NCBI GenBank assembly: GCA_024516035.1
Contig: CM044958.1
Location: forward strand, 43,537,803 to 43,601,802
Length of the DNA stretch: 64,000 nt
Direction of reading: 5' to 3'
From: Bactericera cockerelli
Lineage: Eukaryota; Arthropoda; Insecta; Hemiptera; Triozidae
Shown: positions 18,201 through 27,522 of the stretch, piece after piece
How positions within the stretch are numbered: position 1 is the first letter of the stretch
How the letters are laid out: each line of letters begins with the position of its first letter
Notes under the pieces: generated by a model
Seen by the model: the letters and a program-made list of their open reading frames with translations, nothing else
Database searches by the model: none
What the model was told of the DNA's origin: nothing
Position numbers and translations under genes: made by a program

Positions 18201-21200
18201 TTTTAATTTGTAATTATTTGTGTCTGTATATAATATGTCCTATTAATAAAGTGTAAATAAAATAATAATCTCCCTTGCCTTTATCCCATATTAGCTTATG
18301 TTGCTTTTGGGGTCGGCATTGTTCAACCTCATGGTTGAGGTTGGTAGGGTGGAGCACGTTTTTTTATGGCTGGATGCCCTTCCTAACGCCAACGATTCTA
18401 CTTGCTTTAACGTCCTGGATTTGGACGGGGGTTTTACCCTCCATTCGCTGGGAATCGTACCAGCTACCCACATTAACCTCACCCAGCCTGGGTAGGGCCG
18501 GAAATGGCAGCCTCACGTGTTTGGATGGAACAGAATTTTCTTCGAAAAGTCTGCCCCAGCCGGGAGTTGAACTCGGGAACTCTGGACTACGGGCAGTAGT
18601 CACAACCATTACGCCACGGAGGCTGCCCTATTAATAAAGTGTAAATAAATAAATAAAAACAAATAATGAGCTGCTCATTTTTTTTCTTCTCACTTCTGTG
18701 TTCCAGGAAATAGGCTGGGACGAAGACTTGAACATCATAGAGAATCTGACCAGGGTTCTGGAAGTGGAGGAGTTTCCTGATCTTGAGTCTCGTCTGGTCT
18801 GTACTCAGGTGGGTGCTACTGATGTTGTTGTTGTTGTTGTAGCCAGCTTGGCTACAGCTGGAGGGGTGAGTGATGGTCTCCAGCCAACTTTATTTAAAAG
18901 TTGGCTCGTCCTGAACCACATATTTCTATGTGCGAACAACCATCATGAGGACTTGGGCTTTTCTTTATAAGCTATTAAACCCTTAAGAAACTGCAAGCTA
19001 GCCTGGCTTGTAAGGGTTGGCTAGTCTGTTCTCTGTTTATAGTCCTCTAGCGAGTCTTCTCCCTATTTAACGTCCCCCAGCCAGACTATAACTTTACATC
19101 AGGTGGTACTGATGTGAAGTTGTTGTTGTTGTTGCAGTGGCGTAGCCAGGGGGGGGGACAAAACATCCCCCGAAGTTTCCAAAGAGGCGGCAGACCTGTA
19201 CCCTGAAGGTCAAAGTCCGTCGTTCAACATAGCTTTAGTAGAGAGAGTTCGAGTAGTTTTGACATCACGAAAGTGATTAAATCAAATATGATATAACTTT
19301 TTTTCCAACTTTACTTTCTATTTCTTATATTATAAGGTATATTTCCTTATTCCTATATTATAAGATGCTTACATGTAATGTTTCAGCTTGCCCATCCCGT
19401 AGTATGCTTCCCCTCTGATGGGCGAGAAGTGACACAACAGTCCTCATTTATAATAATAATAATGCTCTTTAGTGGAAGGTAACCACATGGCGAGGTTAAT
19501 GCTCTAAACATTTTCTACCACCTAACCCTCAGAGTCTTATTATTACGTGGTCACAAACTCAAATTAATGAGGAAAAATTCGTGCACTGGGTGGGATTCGA
19601 ACCAACGGATCCCTACACTACCTGGATTACCGGACTAGCGCGTTAACCACTTGACTACCAGTGCACATGATTTTTTTTCCATATGTCTTAACACATTCAG
19701 CGCCACGTATAGTAGTGTACACGAGTGTTTTCTACGGTGAAAACACTACGTTTTCTTGCTGTTTGAGTCTACCTACCTCTTTCTTCACACAAAATAAGAA
19801 GAGAAGGTTGGTCCACTGAACCATATTTCCGAAAAAACCCTTGGCGCTGAATGTGTTAAATTTGGTCCCGTATTGTTATTTGCACCTCCAGGCACAGCTA
19901 GGGGAAGGAGAATGCAGCATCTGTCTCTCCATGCGACACGCAACCACACTGGAAGCCCCGGTCAAACTCTGCTCCAACCAGAAGTGCTCCAGCTTCTACC
20001 ATGAGCTCTGCCTGTCCAAAGTAAGTCGCACCTGTTCCGAGCTCTTGGGTTCGAATCCCGGCCGAAGCGAATTTTTTAACAATTTTTTTCTTCTTCTTTT
20101 TTTTCGAGCGTTTTGAAGGTTTTTTAGTTGCAACAAATCTAATGACTATATTAATCACCCTAATTTAATAATGGCTTTATATTTGAAAACAATGTAGCGG
20201 CGTTTTTCAGATGTTTATTTCATGTTTTCTTTCTTTTGTGTTTTTTTTTTTTTCTCTTTTTTTAATTAATTTATCATTTGTTTTGTAATTCCAGTGGTTG
20301 CAATCAGTCCCGACGAGTGACATGGGATTCGGCATGGTCACTGGAAAATGTCCTCTCTGTAAAACCGTGAGATTTTTTTTTTTATTATTAAAAAAGATGA
20401 GTGTTTCACAGCCATTTTTATTTTGTAGCCATGAAACAGGAGCTACTGTAGACGCTTGTGATCTGTGTTGTAGCCTACCCATCCCGTAGTATACCTCCCC
20501 TCTGATGGGCGAGAAGTGACTCAATACTTCCCATTTAGGTGCTGGGTCAACCAACACGAGCGCATTCTATATTCTCAACAGTATATTTTTAAAGATAGCA
20601 ACAACAAAAAAACCGTTCGACCAGAAGTTGGAAAATGAATATAATAGCCTCGTTTCTAAATTGAAGATCAAACCCCTTACAATTAAAATTTTGATTTTAT
20701 TACAATAACAGCAACAAAAAATTCGCATCCCACAATGGTCTGAGAATTTAAACATGCTAAATTTGGAATTAAAATATTATACCTAATAAAAAATTAAAAT
20801 TGTAGGGTTTTCAGAGAAACTCTTACTATTAAGAATTAACACTACAATCTAATTAGATCTATTGTGACCACTTGAATTTATTTGGTTTAAACGTTCAGAT
20901 TTCAGACCGTCAGGACGGGGGTTTTACCCTCTCTTTTCTAGGAATCGTACCAGCACCCACATTAAGCTCACCTATCCTGAATTGGGCCGAAAGTGTTTAG
21001 TGGAGAGTTACCAGTAGGCGCAGTTAATGTTTAAACATTTTCTACCACCCAACCCTCAGAATCTTACTGTTGTTTGGTCATAGTCACATAGTCAAATTGA
21101 GGGTGTGGTCACATAATAAAAATCCATACATTGGGTGAAATGCGTTAACTTCTAAATATAATGCCTTGACTACGACTGCTTGCTTGGTTTAATGTTCTTT

Positions 21201-21308
21201 ATTTATTTTTTATTATGTAAAGACCAAAAAGTTAGCCGAATAATTATTTCCATGTATTCTTTGCAGACCGTATCTTGTCGTTTGTTGGATGATGATGAGG
21301 ATGATTGA
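12242..21308 (+). CDS. FANCL: FANCL, E3 ubiquitin ligase of the Fanconi anaemia pathway, ten exons
   Basis: Catalytic subunit that monoubiquitinates FANCD2/FANCI during DNA crosslink repair in the nucleus. Exons: 12242-12331, 12697-12816, 15336-15395, 15924-16157, 16512-16675 (see below), 17385-17509, 18707-18808, 19892-20020, 20295-20366, 21267-21308 (TGA). Exon 1 gives MSVKLSMLKSYPLLIPN, matching the family N-terminus. The central exons are the RWD-like substrate-binding domain. The last three encode the C4HC3 RING: CSIC, CSNQKC, FYHELC, KCPLC. The product is about 362-379 residues, normal for the family. Exon 5 read from 16512 contains a stop after 19 codons (TGA at 16569-16571). Either one base is extra in the G run 16562-16564, or the internal acceptor ending at 16560 is used. 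All other phases join without conflict. Confidence 0.92.
12345..12462 (-). repeat. Partial SINE family A copy
   Basis: It contains GTGGGATTACAACTAACGGA, TCCCTACACTACCAGGATTA and TTACCAATGCAC, the head of family A in reverse. It starts about 13 bp after the splice donor of FANCL exon 1. Confidence 0.7.
13560..15216. mobile_element. Non-autonomous DNA transposon with CAGGGTGTCTACT ends, 1657 bp
   Basis: The left end CAAGGTGTCTACT and right end AGTAGACACCCTG are inverted repeats with one mismatch. They are flanked by a 5-bp duplication, TAGGT (13555-13559, 15217-15221). Both ends carry several GTCAGGGAA and CCTGGAAA words as subterminal repeats. There is no transposase. Positions about 14240-14560 match 31840-32440, so a further repeat is nested or shared. 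The superfamily is not assigned. It lies in FANCL intron 2. Confidence 0.8.
16755..17060 (-). repeat. SINE family E copy
   Basis: It shares CAATTTTAGTGGG, GCAGAAT.A.AGGACTTTTCC and CAGCTACTCATTTTTCCTCA with the copy at 43540-43815, followed by a reversed, decayed B-box-like word. It lies in FANCL intron 5. Confidence 0.75.
17152..17342 (+). repeat. SINE family B copy with poly-A tail
   Basis: A good tRNA-like head (GATTAGCTCAGTGGTTAAGC ... GGGTTTGATCC) is followed by the B body (AGAGGGGAGACATACTATGG) and a run of about 20 A. It ends about 42 bp before the FANCL exon at 17385, so it sits where the branch point and polypyrimidine tract would normally lie. Confidence 0.85.
17512..17590 (+). repeat. 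tRNA-like SINE head beside a splice donor
   Basis: TCAGCTCAGTGGTAAGA followed by TGGTTTGAACCCC is an A/B-box pair beginning directly after the FANCL donor at 17510. No cloverleaf acceptor stem is seen, so it is called a SINE remnant, not a tRNA gene. Confidence 0.55.
18100..18270 (+). repeat. LINE 3'-end relic
   Basis: GTTGGGTGGAAGAGATTGCC, then GGCAATAACCC and a terminal ATTAATAAAGTGTAAATAAA, is a repeated 3' UTR-like unit. Related words occur at 16345-16375 (+) and, reversed, at 22690-22735. The parent LINE is not identified. Confidence 0.5.
18275..18632 (-). repeat. Complete SINE family D copy (tRNA head, shared central domain, RTE-like tail)
   Basis: The minus strand reads a tRNA-like head (GTGGCGTAATGGTTGTGACT ... 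CGAGTTCAACTCCCGGC), then a body including the same central domain as family C (plus-strand ACATTAACCTCACCCAGCCT, GTTTTACCCTCCATTCGCTG). The D tail follows (plus-strand TTTTTATGGCTGGATGCCCT). The central domain is therefore shared by SINEs with unrelated heads. Confidence 0.85.
18870..19100 (+). repeat. Repeat shared with 9980-10170
   Basis: It contains GAAACTGCAAGCTAGCCTGG, GTAAGGGTTGGCTAGT and GTTTATAGTCCTCTAG. It lies in FANCL intron 7 after a short GTT microsatellite. At 19136 the word CAGTGGCGTAGCCAGG resembles a hAT end, but no partner end was found. Confidence 0.5.
19449..19665 (-). repeat. SINE family A copy
   Basis: Well-preserved A copy in reverse orientation: AATAATAAT tail, CTCTTTAGTGGAAGGTAACC, CTAACCCTCAGAGTCTTATT, then the reversed head ending TTGACTACCAGTGCA. 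It is in FANCL intron 7. Confidence 0.85.
19692..19855. mobile_element. TTAA-flanked MITE (piggyBac-like)
   Basis: The ends CACATTCAGCGCC and GGCGCTGAATGTG are bounded by TTAA at 19688-19691 and 19856-19859. It is 164 bp and non-coding. It ends about 36 bp before the FANCL RING exon at 19892. Confidence 0.85.
20025..20085 (+). repeat. tRNA-like remnant at a splice donor
   Basis: CTTGGGTTCGAATCCCGGCC, a strong B-box/T-arm sequence, lies about 20 bp after the donor of the FANCL exon ending at 20020. The A-box side is missing, so it is a truncated SINE. Confidence 0.5.
20390..20560 (-). repeat. SINE family B copy, head deleted
   Basis: Reverse-orientation B body: plus-strand CAGCCATTTTTATTTTGTAG, ATGAAACAGGAGCTACTGTA and CCTCTGATGGGCGAGAAGTG. 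It starts about 25 bp after the donor of the FANCL exon ending at 20366, with a T run between. Confidence 0.7.
20905..21185 (-). repeat. Adjacent remnants of SINE D/C central domain and SINE A
   Basis: 20905-20995 has GACGGGGGTTTTACCCTCTC and the AAGCTCACC.ATCCTG part of the shared central domain. 21000-21185 has the family A body (TTTCTACCACCCAACCCTCA). Both are degraded. They lie in the last FANCL intron. Confidence 0.6.
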
Positions 21309-21523
21309 GCACAAACATAGTTCAGTGAAAGGAGCCTAGACATTGGATCTGGTCATTCATATAATTCCCTCAACACCATGATACAGGTAGCTGCGCCTAT
21401 TTCATGGACACAGAATTATTATTATGATCAGTCAACCTGCGTCAAAACCACATCTCTCCATAAGGCTGTCTAGCTGGGAGACGTTAAACAGTGAGAAGAC
21501 CAGTTGTCCATTGCAGTCGAAAA

Positions 21524-21997
21524 TATTCTACAGTATAATTTTGTCTTACATGTTTCATTTAAAAAATTGAAAATCCGCCTCTGTTTCGAATCAATTTTTG
21601 AAAAACGCTCTTTTAAAATGTTGTAATCTTATGAGCTTTCGAAAGAGCAAATATTTTTAACTAATAAATTAACAAAAAAAAAAGAAAATCACAAAATGTC
21701 CACCATTTTGGAAATGAAGCATTTTTGGCAAAATGTAGAATTTTGCTCAAGTAATTTAGATATTCTACAGTATAATTTTGTCTTACATGTTTCATTTAAA
21801 AAATTGAAAATCCGCCTCTGTTTCGAATCAATTTTTGAAAAACGCTCTTTTAAAATGTTGTAATCTTATGAGCTTTCGAAAGAGCAAATATTTTTAACTA
21901 ATAAATTAACAAAAAAAAAAGAAAATCACAAAATGTCCACCATTTTGGAAATGAAGCATTTTTGGCAAAATGTAGAATTTTGCTCAAGTAATTTAGA
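21524..21997. repeat. Near-perfect 237-bp tandem duplication
   Basis: Copies 21524-21760 and 21761-21997 have no difference that I could see. They share TATTCTACAGTATAATTTTG, GCTTTCGAAAGAGC and GTCCACCATTTTGGAAATGA. It lies about 215 bp downstream of the FANCL stop codon, so it may be within the 3' UTR or terminator region. Identity between copies implies a recent duplication, or an assembly artefact. Confidence 0.85.
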
Positions 21998-24900
21998 TAC
22001 GTACACTATAGTTAATATGCTACAGAGAGTGAGCGATCAACTAGGAAGGAGAATAAGAGAAATAAGACAATGCTGTAAACGGATGAATATTTTATTCAAG
22101 AATATAAAAAGAACACTCACGATTATTTTATTTTGAGGTTCATAGTAGTCATACAAATTCGATAAAAAAAGAAATAACTTTATATGCTACATATTATTAA
22201 TAAATAAATAATAATAAATCATTTGTTTTATTTTTCATTTATTTTTTTGTATACAGGGGACTTTTTTTTGTATATCCTAAGCCATTTTTATTTGGCTTCT
22301 AAGATAGCTTCCTTAAAATTTCTTTATACTTTGTACCCACAGGTAACGAGATGTAGGATGTCATATGAACCTCCCCTTTGGCGCCTATTAAAGATACCAA
22401 AGAGGGGAAATTTGCGGTGGCTCTCTGTTTACAAATCTAACTCAACGAGGTAACGCAGTGAGCATCATGGGGACGATATGTGATGGTGAACGGTTTGATA
22501 AGCAGTTCAATATTTAATGTTATTTAATAAAAAATAGCTCACATTTAATTTTTTTTTTAAGCTTTATTAGGAGGACAAAGTAAAATGGTAACAGTATAAA
22601 ATTAAGAAAAGAAAAAAAAAAAAAAAAAAACAAAAAAATGACAAAATAAATAAGTAAAAAAAAAGAAAATAACAATAATGTCCTACCTAAAGGGCGGGGT
22701 TACTGCCTGTGGCAATCTCTTCCACCCAACAAATTAATTTGAGAAGCCACCGCAAATTTCCTCTATTTTTCCATGTCCATGTGTAATGTCACGGTGGAGG
22801 AAGGATTGATAAGTGTATTGAACCCTTTGGACGCCCAGAACCAGTGTCCTGGGCTCATTTTCTTTGTGATCTGGACTAGATAATTTTTTTATATGTTAAA
22901 TAGAATATATGGTTTCACTTTTTTTTTATAGCTTTAAAGACTGTAACACAAATCAGTGTTGCCCTTAATAGGGGTTAGGAAGGAATCTAGCGGTAAAATG
23001 TGGAAGTAGGAGTCCCAGAAAAACAAAACTTCAATCATGAGGCAGGGGTTGAACAATGTTGACCCTTGCGTTGAAGACTTGACGGGGAATTTTATACTAC
23101 AAAGAGTTATATTTTGAGGATAGATATGAACGCGGCAAAGTTCAATTCTTGTGAATGTGATAAAGTCCAGATGAGAAAGAAACTTGAATGAATCCCAGTA
23201 GCATATAAAGTCATTTCATTTATGAACATATTCACAACTTGAGTTGTAACATATAAAGTCATTGATAATTTGATTATTTTTACACTACCTCGTAACAGGA
23301 GTCAATAAAACTACTGTATACACTGTATAAATAAATTAGTTCTGGCCAAAGTGGACTTGTACCCGCTTAGGCTCAAAAACAAACAATAATAAAAAAAAAA
23401 AAAATTAGTTCTTTCTTTTAGTGAAACATATTCTTGGAAAAATAAACTACCTTTGGCTGATTGCTTAGTTCGTTTGAAACGTAAGGTATTTTAATCATAA
23501 ATAATTTGGGAAGTAACATAAAAAAATCTGGTGTAAACATCACACGACTGGTGACTGAACGGTAACAGATAACTAAATTTCAATGCCAAATTCGTGATCA
23601 GCACTTCAAAATCATTTAATTTGATATGTCATAACCCCCATCTAGGATGAATAATAAAAAAGTTAGTCCAATCGGGTCCCCCTACAATACCGGTAAATTG
23701 GGGCCGGTTTCCAAAAAGTTAAAGATATCAAAAAAAATGATCAGAGTGAACCCCTATTATTTTTTTAATCTGAGAAAATGTTGTTCTCTAACTTATTTTG
23801 TATCTTTAACCAATTCAAAGAAGCGGTGCTTGCGGCCAATATTTGCGGCCCTGCGGCCGCAGAATGCGGCCGATTTCAACCAAAAGTTTCATGGTTCGTC
23901 TGGTGTATAAAATTAATTACCATACCAAATTTCAAGTCTCTAGCTCTTACCGTTCTTGAGATATCCTGTTCACACACACAGACACACACACACACAGACA
24001 GACGCACGGACCAATGGCTGAAAACTACTTTTTTGGTATCCTGAGGCTATGATTCGTCCAGAAATGTGAAAAGCTGGGTAGGTCAAATTTTCGACGAATA
24101 CAATACTTTCCTTATTATAGGATAAGGAAAGTAAACAGACTTCCATTTATTTAAATTATTTCTAAAACTAATTCTTTTCTCTTGGTATGATTCTTTTATC
24201 TCGGTAAATGCCAGCTATTCTATTTTTAATGTAAGTTAATTTATGTAAGTTTGGGGGGAAAAGGAGCCATTTGGGCTTAACGATGGGTTTTTCAATGTAG
24301 GAAATATTTTCAGAGGGCGAGATGTGACACAATGACAGAAAAGAAGTATTGTTTTATAAAACTTGTGAAAGCCAGTTGGTTTTTTTTTTAATTAGTTTTC
24401 CCCTTCTAACTCTTTGAAATTACAGATCATTCAAGATGGGGTGAGTTTTTTTTTAAATTTTATAATAAAAAATGGCAGTTGAAAGTTTGTTAAACAAATG
24501 AAGTACTTTCAGAAGTTATATTTAAAATCTTTATATTGTTATCGAAAAATCATTCTCAAGAAAATTAATATCTAGAAATGGTTTCTCCTACAGAAAACTA
24601 TCATTTCTTCATTCTCAAGTAAACGCCTTGTCATGAATTACTATACAAAAAAAAAAACATTGAATAAAATATAAAAAAGGAAAACTATTCAAAAATAAAT
24701 AAAAACGTATTCTCTGTACAGAAAATTATTATGAAGCACTCATAGTTTGTTCGCAGCTATCGAAAACAAAGATAAAATCATCTGAAGAAAAAAATGCAAA
24801 TAAAATGTTTGAAACTCAACTTGGAAAACTTAATTGTAAAGAAATAAATTTGTACCACTTGAATAATGAGTTATTTTTAAAACAACATCGAAAAAGAACT

Positions 24901-25079
24901 CACTGATAATTTTAATTAACCCTTTACAACACTGTCTCATAGTTGCAAAATCTTTTGAGGAATCTATTAGGAATTTGAGGAATAATAAATCAATAACTAG
25001 AACTTGTTAAACAAATACGGCACCAGCCATGTCAGATTGGCGATGCTGTTGAAGATTGGCGCCAAATCTGTTGAAGATT
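21998..25079. other. Gene-free repeat-rich stretch
   Basis: No gene is recognised. Contents seen: a long A run at 22610-22630; a reversed LINE 3'-end-like unit at 22690-22735; a degraded SINE D tail at 22970-23070; a CA microsatellite near 23970-24000. A repeat at 23640-24130 ends ACTTTCCTTATTATAGGATA. Confidence 0.5.
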
Positions 25080-25205
25080 GGCGTTAGGAAGGGAATCTAG
25101 CGGTGACATGTGGAAGTAGGAGTGCCAGAACCTTTCAACCTCAAGGAAGAGGTTGACCAATATCAACCTCAAGTAGGTTTGGAAAAAGGCAAAGTGAGAG
25201 GGGAA
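25080..25205 (+). repeat. Degraded SINE family D tail
   Basis: GGCGTTAGGAAGGGAATCTAGC, then TCAAGTAGGTTTGG.AAAAGG and CAAAGTGAGAGG, matches the D tail seen at 3300-3425. A second degraded copy lies at 22970-23070. Confidence 0.6.
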
Positions 25206-25368
25206 GATTCAAATTGGTTCATGCAACTAAAGGTGATTATTTTATTTATGACACAACATTGTCATGGAAAAAAATATTTCATCACTTCTTTTTGGCAATT
25301 TATTTACAGCAAAAGTTTGCCCAGTATGCATTTTGAACTTGAACAGAACATTCTAGGCGGATTGACTT

Positions 25369-27522
25369 TTACAGATGCAAACTTGACGTAACCTTACATT
25401 GGGACACCAATCGGCGAACTGCGCTGCTTCCTTTGATAAGCTTGTGTTTCCTCAAGTGCTCATAGATGTGCAGTGGCAACTCCCAGGCGTAGGGGAGAAG
25501 GTATGGACGCAGCGCCGGCTGAGCACTTGTGTCCTGAGGAATGTCGCCATGCTTTGGTATGCACTGGAGATATCTGAGGGTTCGGGCTCTCAGTATATTC
25601 TCAGCTCTGCTCTCTTCACCAATAAGCACAAAACAGGGCTTCAAATCCGAGAGGAGAGTCTTTGCTGAAGCTTTTCCCAAGGTGACATCAACTGAGCTTA
25701 TAACATTCGAACCCGCCTGACTTCGAAGTATAGGCTTCTGTGTCTTTTCAACACCAGGTGGTGTATTCTCTGAGGTATCGAGAAAACACGGAGCTTTGAC
25801 ATCCGTATTGTTGCCGAATTCAGAGATCTTTCTTTCCACCTGTTCAGAGAGCGTGGACTTTTGAATGATCTCATCAAATAAAGCATTCACATCGAACGCA
25901 TCTCCATCGTCACCATTAACAATGAGATCTTTCTGAACGACTTTTAGGGAGTTTCCTTTGGAACTTGGTGGGAAACTTTCAGTTGGTTTCATAGAGCTAA
26001 GAACCGTAACGAGCTTCTGCACATAAAAATCAAATGCGTTTCCACCGCGCGGCTCATCTTTTGCATTTTGTTTGCTGTATAATTTCTCAACAAGCTCACT
26101 CCTGTAGTTGAGATTCTGGTTTGTCGTCTCGACGACTCGGATCGGTTTTAGCGAAACCCGACACTGTAGATTTAGTTGTTTTATAATGTTAATGTTGGGC
26201 ACAAACACCTTCCGGCCCTTGAACAAAACGTAATTCAAATTTCTCCGGGCTTTTCCCTTACCTCGTCTATTAATGTGGAATTTTGCATTAGATTGTTTAT
26301 TTTGTCTGGCACGATGGTCTGTGCGCTTTTGCTTATCAGTGGTGAAGTCTGGATTTCTCGTGATTGCAGGTGTTGATTTCAATTGACTGAGCTTTTTCTG
26401 TGCTTCCAACAGTGATTTCCTCTTCCCAGATTCATGTGATTTATTATTGAAACGGTCACTCCTTCTTTTAATTTCCTGAAGACTTGATCTAGTTTCCTTT
26501 ATTTTCGAAATTTTCTTTGCTCCAGAGATATTTGTTATATTGCTGATCGCAGTTTTTGTTTGTTTACTGACTGAACACGTGTCAGTCCGTTCAAATAATG
26601 GTTCCGTTTTTATTTTACTCAAGTTGCATGATTTCTTTTTGAAGTATACTCTCGACATTGGACTTGTTGAAAATTTTGTTTCATCCCTGCACAAAGCACT
26701 TTTGGAGACATTTTTCTGATTGTTTCTCAGAGCTTCATTTCTTGCTGAAAATTTCATTTCCTTTCTCGACACAGGACTGGGCTGCACTCTGGATAGCAAC
26801 CTCCGACGTGTCAGTCGTCTGGTTGGATCTGCCTCAAAGAGAGACCAATGTCTGGTCTTCGGTCGTGCACTTCCTAAGCTGTTTTTATTCTCAGTTTTCA
26901 AAGCACATGATTTTTCTTCTGAAACATTATCTTTTCCTCCAAGCAAAGAAAATGTTTCCCCTATTTGCGATCTTTCAACCTCTCGTGTGTCTCTCGTTTT
27001 TGGCGAAGAAGAGCTACCGTGATGAGTAGCTTCATCTGTTTCTTCATCAAGCCAACAACTGGTTTTCATTTCACAAGAACTCTCAACAACCGTCAGATCA
27101 TCTTTGACTATCGGACACTTGGAGACGAAATTTTGCTGGTTCGTTTTTTGTGAACTATTTGTCTCCACGTCTTGATAGCCGTACGGCAGGGCGTTTGGTT
27201 TGACGAGCTGTGAGGTGTCAACTTTTCGTCCGTCATGTGTTTCTGAGACGTACATAAAACCCCGCTTCTGGACTTCGTTAGACCAGATTTTCTTTTTGAC
27301 CGTAGGAGTGTCACAACCGTGTTCCATTTGGTTCTCATTGTAACTTTTCGAAGGCGAGGATATGATCTTGATGACATTGTGGGTCTCGGAACTCTGCTCT
27401 ATGGTGACGATGGTTTGACCTCTGTCACTGGAGGTGATGTGGATGGAGGAACCAGGATTTGTAGGGATTTCTATTCGCACGGTTTTTGTTTCATTCGCCA
27501 TCATATTCAATGTTTCAAACAA
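25369..27522 (-). CDS. Unrecognised 717-residue protein, single long ORF
   Basis: I do not recognise the family. An uninterrupted 717-codon frame in AT-rich DNA cannot be chance. It starts at ATG 27522; an in-frame Met seven codons later (MANETKTVRIE) is an alternative. The N-terminus is acidic to neutral (TIVTIEQSSETHN). Residues of roughly 230-430 are strongly basic, rich in R, K and S (for example DPTRRLTRRRLLSR), with no predicted membrane segment. The C-terminal ~60 residues look more ordered and may be the conserved part (LLPYAWELPLHIYEHLRKHK). There are no transposase, RT or zinc-finger motifs. It could be an intronless nuclear or cytoskeletal protein, or a large terminal exon. Neighbours give no hint. 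Confidence 0.75.
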   Translation of the reverse strand: MFETLNMMANETKTVRIEIPTNPGSSIHITSSDRGQTIVTIEQSSETHNVIKIISSPSKSYNENQMEHGCDTPTVKKKIWSNEVQKRGFMYVSETHDGRKVDTSQLVKPNALPYGYQDVETNSSQKTNQQNFVSKCPIVKDDLTVVESSCEMKTSCWLDEETDEATHHGSSSSPKTRDTREVERSQIGETFSLLGGKDNVSEEKSCALKTENKNSLGSARPKTRHWSLFEADPTRRLTRRRLLSRVQPSPVSRKEMKFSARNEALRNNQKNVSKSALCRDETKFSTSPMSRVYFKKKSCNLSKIKTEPLFERTDTCSVSKQTKTAISNITNISGAKKISKIKETRSSLQEIKRRSDRFNNKSHESGKRKSLLEAQKKLSQLKSTPAITRNPDFTTDKQKRTDHRARQNKQSNAKFHINRRGKGKARRNLNYVLFKGRKVFVPNINIIKQLNLQCRVSLKPIRVVETTNQNLNYRSELVEKLYSKQNAKDEPRGGNAFDFYVQKLVTVLSSMKPTESFPPSSKGNSLKVVQKDLIVNGDDGDAFDVNALFDEIIQKSTLSEQVERKISEFGNNTDVKAPCFLDTSENTPPGVEKTQKPILRSQAGSNVISSVDVTLGKASAKTLLSDLKPCFVLIGEESRAENILRARTLRYLQCIPKHGDIPQDTSAQPALRPYLLPYAWELPLHIYEHLRKHKLIKGSSAVRRLVSQCKVTSSLHL

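Noticed and set aside
19136..19152. hAT element starting CAGTGGCGTAGCCAGG
   Set aside because: No matching inverted end or 8-bp duplication was found within reach.
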